A stretch of DNA of 46,111 bases. Source: Gammaproteobacteria bacterium UBA2810 (GTDB lineage Bacteria; Pseudomonadota; Gammaproteobacteria; Enterobacterales; Succinivibrionaceae). A program made the translations under genes and the position numbers. The stretch lies in contig DEHC01000014.1 of NCBI GenBank assembly GCA_002351705.1, positions 1 through 46,111 on the forward strand. Reading direction: 5' to 3'. Under the pieces are notes generated by a model, which saw nothing but the letters and a program-made list of their open reading frames with translations, was not told the DNA's origin and made no database searches. Below are positions 39,667 to 46,111 of the stretch, one piece after another; positions within the stretch are counted from its first letter, which is position 1, and each line of letters opens with the position of its first letter.

Positions 39667-42576
39667 CTATTCCTCCCGCTTCATCCACTTCACGCGGCCC
39701 GCAACCTCCCTCTCCTGCTCAGGATCGAGGAACTGCGAGGTGAACTCCGACTGGTCGCCCTTCGCCTCATAGACGCCCTGCTCGCCGTCAGGGCCGCTCA
39801 CCCTGATGCCGCCGAGGTAGCTGTTCTGGTAGATGAGCGGGCAGAGGACGGTGACGCTCCTCTCCTCGTCAGGCTTCCAGAACGGGATGAGCTGATACTC
39901 GTACTTTTTTACCTTCGGGAGGTTGAGGTACTCGATGATGACCGCGAGCGAGTCGTGGCCGAACACATTGGTGTAGGTCCTCTTCCCGATGTCGCGGTCG
40001 ATGATGATGAGCGGGACGCGGTTCAGATCATCCCCGTACCGGCCGACCTCTCCGGGCTCGAAGCCCCTGATGGGCGGATGGTGGTCGCCTGCGATGACAA
40101 GCGTCCCCTTCTCGAAGAAGCCGCTCTTCTCCAGCCTCCTCACGAACGCCCCGACCTCCCGGTCCGTATACGGGAGGACCTCCCGGTAGCCGCTCTTCCC
40201 GGTCTCGGGGTTCTGGTACGGGACATGGGTGGAGGTCGTGAGGATGAAGGTGAGATGGGGCTTCCCCTCCAGGTCAAACTCCCTGATGAGGTCCGAGGCG
40301 TGGTTGAGGAGCACCCTGTCCGGCACGGAGTTGAAGACAAAGCGCTTGATGCCGTCGTAGGCCGGATCATGCGTGTCGTAGAGGCGCTCGAAGCCGCTGT
40401 TGCGGTAAATCGCGACCCTGCCGCCGAAGTCCTCCGACGAGTAGATGGCGGAGGTCCGGTACCCCGCGGCCTTCATGACCTTGGGGAGCGCCTCGCCGTA
40501 CTCGAATTTAAGATCACGGGACTTCCTGTCAATCTCGGAGAAGAGGAGCTTTCCGGTCATAATCGAGTAGGTCGCGGGAGCGGTCTCCATGCCGGTCGAG
40601 TGGTAGTTGAGGAATGAGGCGTTCTCCCGCGCGAGGCGGTCAATCTCCGGCATATAGCCCTTGAGGCCGCTGAAATGCTCCGAGTAGACGTCGGCCAGGG
40701 ACTCCACGAGGAGGATGACCACGTTCTTCCGCCGGTTGAGGCCTTCTATGATCTCCGACTCCGGCTTCCAGTCATACTCGGGGAAGGCGCTGGTGTAGGT
40801 GAGCTTCCCGGACCGGAGGGAGTCCGACTGTATGTCGAAGATGTCTTTCCGGAGCTCGAAGTCGCTTCCCGTATAGAACCCCTCGTAGACCTTGAGGAAG
40901 GGGATGCTGTTGAGGAGCACGGCGAGGATGAGGTAGTTCCTGAGCGAGCGGTCCTCGCGGAGCCTGATTGAGAAGAGCATGATGATCCAGTCCGCGAGCA
41001 TCACGAGTGCCATCCAGGAGGCGTGCGAGCTCCGGAAGAACGCCGCGGTGATGGAGAGGAAGGTCGAGCCGTCCGCCCCGCTGTGGCTCAGCATGGTCCT
41101 GAAATCCGGCCTCACGCCGAAGTTCTGGAACACTCCCCAGTCCACGGTAATGTAGATGATGACGAGGAGCAGGATCTCGAGGAAGGTCCCCGAGCGGATG
41201 AAGCCGTGGCTGAAGGAGAGCTCCGCGAGGAGGAACATGAAGAGGATGAGGCTGATGTTCCGGAGCGTGACGTCCGGGAGGAGCTGCAGGTAGCTCCGGT
41301 AGAAAACCACGTTGCCGGACTCGACGTTCATGCATATTTCGCCCGTGATGTAGGCGGAGATCATGATGAGCACCAGGAGGAAGCGGAGGACCGGGGTGAA
41401 CCTCATGAGCCTGAAGAGGATGAAGAGGAATCCCAGGATCACGAGCACGGCATGCACTGCCGGCAGGGTATTGCGGAGAGAGTCACGGAAGCCGCCCGAG
41501 TCGATGATGATCCTGCCCTCATTGTCCGAGGAGCAGGAGAGCTCCCCCTCCGCGGTGAGGACTCCGTCATTCACCGCGCAGCTGCCGGCCTTTGAGGAAA
41601 TCCTGAAGCCTCCCGCGGAGCCGGATTCCGAGGCGGCTGAGAACCTCACGTCAGGGAACCTCGCCGGAACCCGGATCACGGTCTTCCCCTCGCTGGAGAA
41701 ACCGGCGCTGCCTGCCGCATAGCGGAAATCAGGCGAGTCCGAGACCTCGGCGGTGAAGCGCGCCGGCATGCCGCCTGCGGCTGACACGGAAAACTCATTG
41801 AACCTGAAGAGCTGCACTCCGGTGAGGATGACGGCAAGGAGCAGGCAGAAGGAGAGCCAGGCGAGAGTGAGCCTCCTCACGACGGCTCCTGCCCCGGCGG
41901 TTCTTTTCCGGACTGCGGCCCGCCTCCGGCGCGCCGCGGCGCCGAGGACCGAGACGAGGAGGATCGCGGAGAGGAAGATGACCGCGGCCATCACCGCGCT
42001 CGTGTACCTTATGGCGGTCGCGCGCACTCCCGCGACCGTGAACTCCCCTCCGATCTCGAAGCCCGCCGTATCGGACTCAATCTCGAAAAGCGCGAGGCCT
42101 GCGGCGCTGTCAGGCGTTATACTGATGCCCTTGATGTTCCTGAATGCCGAAATGTCCTGCCCGTCGAAGACTTTATTGTCCTGCAGCAGCACCGAGCGGA
42201 TCTGGAGCTGCTCGCCCTTTCTCCCCGGGATCTCGACCCTCACTCCGCGGTAGCTGCCGGGACGCGCGGGAACGGACAGGTTCATGAAGGAGAAAATCCC
42301 CGGGTAGACCGTCCCCTGCGCGCTCTGAGGCTTGCAGGGATCGCCGCTTTCGGAGAAGACGCAGCTCACGGCGAAGGTGTACTGGCTCTTGAGCCTTACG
42401 GGCTTCCCCGCCTCAATCCTCACCGTAAACGAGGAAAGCTCCGTGCCGGAGGGGCTTGATTTGGTGGCCTCGCGGAGGATGAGGCTGAGCGATGCCGTGA
42501 CGAGAATAAAGACGAAGGCGAAGATCAGCGTGCCGCTGCCGGCTCTGGGAGGTTTCATCATGGCGGGAAAATCCAT
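39667..42576 (-). CDS. LTA synthase/MdoB-like sulfatase-family membrane transferase, tandem copy 1
   Basis: A 969-residue inner-membrane protein with a C-terminal alkaline-phosphatase-fold domain. After a membrane anchor (about 15-36) comes an extracytoplasmic domain with a cysteine pair (C72, C81), two further membrane segments, a second extracytoplasmic domain (about 265-370), then five or six membrane segments (about 375-565). The catalytic domain (about 615-890) has VVILLVESLADVYS (metal-binding Glu), NYHSTGMETAPATYSIMTG with the probable nucleophile Thr in METAP, STHVPYQNPETG and AGDHHPPIRGF. It may transfer phosphoglycerol or phosphoethanolamine to a periplasmic or surface glycan; the substrate is unknown. 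The start is uncertain (ATG 42576, or 42561). Confidence 0.88.
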   Translation of the reverse strand: MDFPAMMKPPRAGSGTLIFAFVFILVTASLSLILREATKSSPSGTELSSFTVRIEAGKPVRLKSQYTFAVSCVFSESGDPCKPQSAQGTVYPGIFSFMNLSVPARPGSYRGVRVEIPGRKGEQLQIRSVLLQDNKVFDGQDISAFRNIKGISITPDSAAGLALFEIESDTAGFEIGGEFTVAGVRATAIRYTSAVMAAVIFLSAILLVSVLGAAARRRRAAVRKRTAGAGAVVRRLTLAWLSFCLLLAVILTGVQLFRFNEFSVSAAGGMPARFTAEVSDSPDFRYAAGSAGFSSEGKTVIRVPARFPDVRFSAASESGSAGGFRISSKAGSCAVNDGVLTAEGELSCSSDNEGRIIIDSGGFRDSLRNTLPAVHAVLVILGFLFILFRLMRFTPVLRFLLVLIMISAYITGEICMNVESGNVVFYRSYLQLLPDVTLRNISLILFMFLLAELSFSHGFIRSGTFLEILLLVIIYITVDWGVFQNFGVRPDFRTMLSHSGADGSTFLSITAAFFRSSHASWMALVMLADWIIMLFSIRLREDRSLRNYLILAVLLNSIPFLKVYEGFYTGSDFELRKDIFDIQSDSLRSGKLTYTSAFPEYDWKPESEIIEGLNRRKNVVILLVESLADVYSEHFSGLKGYMPEIDRLARENASFLNYHSTGMETAPATYSIMTGKLLFSEIDRKSRDLKFEYGEALPKVMKAAGYRTSAIYSSEDFGGRVAIYRNSGFERLYDTHDPAYDGIKRFVFNSVPDRVLLNHASDLIREFDLEGKPHLTFILTTSTHVPYQNPETGKSGYREVLPYTDREVGAFVRRLEKSGFFEKGTLVIAGDHHPPIRGFEPGEVGRYGDDLNRVPLIIIDRDIGKRTYTNVFGHDSLAVIIEYLNLPKVKKYEYQLIPFWKPDEERSVTVLCPLIYQNSYLGGIRVSGPDGEQGVYEAKGDQSEFTSQFLDPEQEREVAGRVKWMKREE

Positions 42577-42744
42577 CCTTTTTCAAGGCACGCTGGCCTC
42601 CGCCGCGGGGCGCCGGAGGATCCGTGAGGGCGCCGTGCGCATGCCGTGAGGCATGCCGTCAGGAACCCACCCTCAGGTGTGGATAGTACCACTTATCGCG
42701 GGGCGGAAAAAGACGGGAGCCCGCCTCTATGGAGATTCCGGGAT
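42577..42744. other. Gap between the two sulfatase genes
   Basis: This 168-base spacer contains a nine-base direct repeat, GCATGCCGT at 42639-42647 and 42651-42659, and no obvious terminator or strong promoter. The two genes may be co-transcribed, or a weak TACTAT-containing promoter could serve the downstream copy. Confidence 0.3.
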
Positions 42745-45651
42745 CTACTCCTCGCGCTTCATCCACTTCACGCGGCCCGCGACCTCCCGCTCAAGATCCG
42801 GCGAGAGGAAGCGCGAGGCGAACTCCGAGCGGTCGCCCTTCGCCTCATAGACGCCCTGCTCGCCATTGGGGCCGCTTACCCTGATGCCGCCCAGGTAGCT
42901 GTTCTGGAAGATCATCGGGCAGAGGACCGTAACGCTCCGTCTCTCCTCCTCCTTCCTCATGGGGATGAGCTGATAGCCGTACTTTCTGACTCTGGGCAGG
43001 TTCAGGTACTCTACTATCGCCCTGAGGGAGTCATGCCCGAACACGTTCATGAACCTCCGCTTCCCGATGTCACGGTCTATGATGATGAGCGGAACGCGGT
43101 TCAAGTCCTCACCGTATCTCGCGACCTCACCGGGCTCAAAGCCGCGGATCGGAGGATGGTGGTCACCTGTTATGACGAGCGTGCCGTTTGCAAAGAAGCC
43201 GCTTTCCTCAAGACGCCTTACGAACAGGCTGATTTCACGGTCAACATATGGCATGACCTCACAATAGCCGGTCTTTCCGGTCTCGGGATTGAGGAAGGGT
43301 GAGTGGCTCGATGATGTCATGATCAGGGTGAGGAACGGCTTTCCTCCATTCTGAGACTCCCTGATAAGCTCTGACGCATGGCGCAGGAGAATTCCGTCAG
43401 CAACCGACCTGAAGTGGTAGCGCTTCACCCCTTTCCAGGCAGGATCGGAGTTCCCGTGAAAATGCCCGAAGCCGCTCTTTTTATAGACGTCATCTAGCCC
43501 GCCGAAATTCTCCGAGGAGTAGATCACCGACGTTGCATAGCCTGCCTTTGCCATGACTCTGGGCAGCGCATCGCCGTACTCAAACCGGGGATCCGGTTCG
43601 TCACGGTCAAGGTCGGAGAACATGATTTTCCCTGTGAGTACGGAGTAGGTCGCTGGAGTGGTCTCCATGCCGGTCGAGTGGTAGTTGAGGAACGAGGCAT
43701 TCTCCTCCGCAAGCCGGTCAATCTCCGGCATGCAGCCATTGAGCCCGCTGAAATACTCCGAGTACACATCAGCAAGCGACTCCACGAGGAGTATGACCAC
43801 ATTCTTCCTCCGTCCGAGGCCCTCAATCTCCTCCTCATGAGGCTTCCAGTCCCACTCCGGGAAGGCCTCCGTATAGTAGAACCTCTCATGCCAGATGGCG
43901 CTTCCCTGGATGTCGAAGATGTCCTTCCGGAGCTGGAAGCTGCTCTCGGCGTAGAAGTTCTCGTAGACCTTGAGGAAGGGTATGCAGTTCAGGAGAACCG
44001 CGAGAAGGAGGTATTTCCGGAGGGAGCGGTCCTTCCGGAGGCGGACGGAGAAGAGCATGATGATCCAGACGGCGAGCATCACGAGGACCATCCAGGAGGC
44101 GTGCGAGGTCCTGAAGAAGGAGGCGAGGAACTCCATGAACGTCCCGCCGCCCGCGCCGGTGTGGCTCAGCATGGTCCTGATGTCGGGCCTCACGCCGAAG
44201 TTCTGGAACACTCCCCAGTCTATCGCGATGTAGACGATGACAAGGAGCAGGACCTCAAGGAAGGTCCCGGAGCGCATGAAGCCGTGGCTGAAGGAGAGCT
44301 CCGAGAGGAGGAAGATGATGAGAATGAGGCTGATGTTCCGGAGCGTCACATCGGGGAGGAGCTGCAGGTAGCTCCGGTAGAAGACCACGTTGCCCGACTC
44401 GACGTTCATGCAGAGCTCGCCCGTCACATAGGCCGCGAGCATCGCAGCAACGAGGAGCAGGCGGACGGCGGGTCCGAAGCCGAGGAGCCGCATGGCAAGG
44501 AACATCACGCCGAGCACCGCGAGCGCTGCTCCGAGCGCCGGCATGGTATCCGAAAGAGTGCTCCGGAGCCCGCCCGCGTCGATGTAGAGCCGCCCTTCCC
44601 TGTCCGCAGCGCAGGAAATGCTCCCATCCGCCCGGAGGACGCCGTCCCGGATTGCGCAGCTGCCTCCGCGCCCTGCCGCACTTATGCTACCCGAGCCTGG
44701 CTCCGCCGAGGGGAGCGAGATCCTCACCGAGGGGAACCTCGCGGGGATGCGGATCCTGGTCTCACCCGTGCTGTAAAGGCTCGTCCTTCCCACCGCGTAG
44801 CTGAAATCCGGGGAGTCCGAGACCTCGATCATGAGCCTCTCCTCACTGCCGCTCCCCGCGGATACGGAATACTCATTGAAGAGGAATAGCTGCCCTCCCG
44901 TCAGGACTGACACAAGCAGCAGGCAGAAGATAATCACGGTGAGGGTGAGCCTTCCCGCAAGCGCCAGGGCAGAGGAGCGGTGTGCCCGGGCCTTTCTCCT
45001 CCCTGCCGAGGCGGCGCCGAGGACCGAGAGGAGAAGGATGACGGCAAGGAAGATCACCGCGGCCATCACAGCACCGGTGTACTTGATCGCGGAGGCCTTC
45101 ACGCCCTCAACACTGAAGGCGCAGTCAAGATCAAAGGACGCCGCGTCACTCTCAATCTGCAGCACTGCGAGCCCCGCTGCCCTGTCAGGGACCACCCTCA
45201 TGCCCTTAACGTTCCTGAACGCCGACGCGTCGCGGCCGTCGAAGATTTTCCTGCCGTCAAGGATCGCGGACTTCACCTGGAGTGACCTGCCGTGCGCTCC
45301 CGCGATCTGCACCCTGACGCCGTGGTACCTCCCGGGCTTCACGTCAGAGGAGAGGCTTATGGAGGAGAAGAGCCCCGGATAGACCGCGGCGGTCGTGGTC
45401 TTCGGCATGCAGAGTGAGCCGCTCTCCGAGAATATGCAGCTCTGCGTGAAGCTGTAGTCGGCCTTAAGCTCACCCGAGTTGCTCGACTCGAGCGTCAGGG
45501 CATAGGAGGAGAGCCCGGAGTCAGAGGGGCTGTCCTTCGTTGCCTCCCTGAGGACAAGGCTCACCGCCGCCGTGAGGAGGACGAGGAATACGGCGAAGAG
45601 GAGGAGCGGGAGCGCCCGGCCCCTGCCTGATGTCATGTGAAAACCGGTCAT
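42745..45651 (-). CDS. LTA synthase/MdoB-like sulfatase-family membrane transferase, tandem copy 2
   Basis: A 968-residue paralogue of the preceding gene, with the same order: anchor (13-35), domain A with C72/C81, membrane segments near 193-214 and 232-258, domain B (about 260-365), a membrane bundle (about 370-562) and the catalytic domain (about 615-890). In the latter, E624 (LLVESL), T664 (GMETTPATYS), H783 and D830-H831-H832 are the expected metal and nucleophile residues. The membrane bundle and the last 60 residues are nearly identical to copy 1, while domains A and B differ more, so substrate contacts may have diverged. The start could also be ATG 45636 (MTSGRG). Confidence 0.88.
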   Translation of the reverse strand: MTGFHMTSGRGRALPLLLFAVFLVLLTAAVSLVLREATKDSPSDSGLSSYALTLESSNSGELKADYSFTQSCIFSESGSLCMPKTTTAAVYPGLFSSISLSSDVKPGRYHGVRVQIAGAHGRSLQVKSAILDGRKIFDGRDASAFRNVKGMRVVPDRAAGLAVLQIESDAASFDLDCAFSVEGVKASAIKYTGAVMAAVIFLAVILLLSVLGAASAGRRKARAHRSSALALAGRLTLTVIIFCLLLVSVLTGGQLFLFNEYSVSAGSGSEERLMIEVSDSPDFSYAVGRTSLYSTGETRIRIPARFPSVRISLPSAEPGSGSISAAGRGGSCAIRDGVLRADGSISCAADREGRLYIDAGGLRSTLSDTMPALGAALAVLGVMFLAMRLLGFGPAVRLLLVAAMLAAYVTGELCMNVESGNVVFYRSYLQLLPDVTLRNISLILIIFLLSELSFSHGFMRSGTFLEVLLLVIVYIAIDWGVFQNFGVRPDIRTMLSHTGAGGGTFMEFLASFFRTSHASWMVLVMLAVWIIMLFSVRLRKDRSLRKYLLLAVLLNCIPFLKVYENFYAESSFQLRKDIFDIQGSAIWHERFYYTEAFPEWDWKPHEEEIEGLGRRKNVVILLVESLADVYSEYFSGLNGCMPEIDRLAEENASFLNYHSTGMETTPATYSVLTGKIMFSDLDRDEPDPRFEYGDALPRVMAKAGYATSVIYSSENFGGLDDVYKKSGFGHFHGNSDPAWKGVKRYHFRSVADGILLRHASELIRESQNGGKPFLTLIMTSSSHSPFLNPETGKTGYCEVMPYVDREISLFVRRLEESGFFANGTLVITGDHHPPIRGFEPGEVARYGEDLNRVPLIIIDRDIGKRRFMNVFGHDSLRAIVEYLNLPRVRKYGYQLIPMRKEEERRSVTVLCPMIFQNSYLGGIRVSGPNGEQGVYEAKGDRSEFASRFLSPDLEREVAGRVKWMKREE

Positions 45652-45703
45652 GAGAGCATTGCCCTTTTGTCCTTTACTGTATCCCTGCCATACGGCAGCC
45701 CCT

Positions 45704-46093
45704 TCACTCTTTCTTCCTCAGATCGCAGATCCAGCAGACGCCCTCGGTGTTGCAGCCGCACTGCGTCTCGTAGCGGAAATGCACGGTCTCGCCCGGCGCG
45801 GCCTCCTCGAACTTCCTGACATCCTCGTACCAGTGGTTGTGGAACGGGAACGGGACATGGTACTCCGGGATCAGGACCAGGCACAGCGCCCCGGACACCG
45901 CGGCCCCCGCCGCAGCCTGGATCCTGCCCGCATGTCCCCTGAGGAGCCGCCCGATGAGGATATCGAGGGAGGATACCGCAAGGAGGCAGGTGAGCACCCG
46001 CGGGTAGACGAAGTACCTCTCGCGCTCGAACCCGTAGATGAACACGCCCTCGAAGACGGTGAGCCTCCTCAGGAAATTGTAGTAGATCGGGGG
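45704..46093 (-). pseudogene. 3' part of a polytopic membrane protein gene, frame broken at the right edge
   Basis: The last 129 codons of a gene of unknown function: YYNFLRRLTVFEGVFIYGFERERYFVYPR, one or two membrane segments (about residues 30-65) and a cysteine-rich tail (CGCNTEGVCWICDLRKKE). A TAG occurs in frame at 46094-46096, exactly where coding character is lost and where an IS-end-like sequence starts. A GTG at 46045 could start a shorter protein, but the upstream codons still read as protein. It is more likely a gene truncated by insertion, or a contig end at a repeat, than a complete small gene. Confidence 0.6.
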
Positions 46094-46111
46094 CTATTGC
46101 ATAACCCCGTG
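46089..46111. mobile_element. Possible insertion-sequence end
   Basis: GGGGGCTATTGCATAACCCC (46089-46108) is an imperfect palindrome resembling the terminal inverted repeats of several insertion-sequence families. It coincides with the breakdown of the adjacent reading frame. Only the first bases are in the window, so no transposase can be seen. Confidence 0.35.

Noticed and set aside
43678..44889. 403-codon open frame on the plus strand
   Set aside because: Antisense to sulfatase copy 2, with a Glu/Val/His-rich composition typical of a shadow frame.
1..46111. CRISPR array, prophage or toxin-antitoxin system
   Set aside because: No regularly spaced repeats, phage structural genes, integrase or toxin-antitoxin pair were recognised anywhere in the window.

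Overview
The window reads as a chromosomal segment of a GC-rich (roughly 60%), motile, Gram-negative gammaproteobacterium with an anaerobic or microaerophilic lifestyle. The reasons are: a Vibrio/Aeromonas-type polar flagellar gene set (FlgO, FlgP, FlgT, CheV, CheR); a complete LolCDE lipoprotein sorter; the dksA-pcnB-folK-panB-panC order familiar from Enterobacteria and Vibrio; and a rubrerythrin. An anaerobic Aeromonadales lineage such as Succinivibrionaceae would fit, but this is inference. Leu CTC and Arg AGG/CGC codons dominate, and a tRNA-Arg(CCU) that reads AGG is present.

Layout. 1-1073 (-): N-terminal part of a large sulfatase/phosphoglycerol-transferase-like membrane protein. 1440-11755 (-): flagellar/chemotaxis block, in transcription order flgA, flgM, flgN, cheV, cheR, flgB, flgC, flgD, a C39-like periplasmic protein, flgE, flgF, flgG. 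flgH, flgI and flgJ do not follow flgG. Upstream lie djlA and a glycosyltransferase (-), the methionine importer metNIQ (+), then flgP-flgO (-) divergent from flgT (+). 19662-26088 (-): WYL regulator, tag, rubrerythrin, lolE-lolD-lolC. 26170-26722: AT-rich gap, followed by tRNA-Arg and tyrS (-) and by anmK (+). 29430-33388 (-): clcA and a PBP1B-type murein synthase. 33598-38858 (+): queC, dksA, pcnB, folK, panB, panC. 38974-46093 (-): a zinc-ribbon DUF805 protein, two tandem full-length paralogues of the left-edge sulfatase, and the 3' part of another membrane-protein gene whose frame breaks at the right edge near an insertion-sequence-like end.

How the parts work together. The flagellar genes build rod, hook, hook cap and the outer H-ring/basal disk. 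Sigma-54 type elements (TGGCAC-N5-TTGCT or close) lie at matching distances before flgB, flgE, flgF, flgO and flgT, so the cluster looks like several RpoN-dependent units rather than one long operon. The most unusual gene is the secreted TPR/C39-fold protein between flgD and flgE, whose expected catalytic cysteine is a serine. Other unusual points are a cysteine-bearing hook protein, a four-cysteine insert in PBP1B, a pcnB start region suggesting an AUU start, and the sulfatase paralogues at both window edges.
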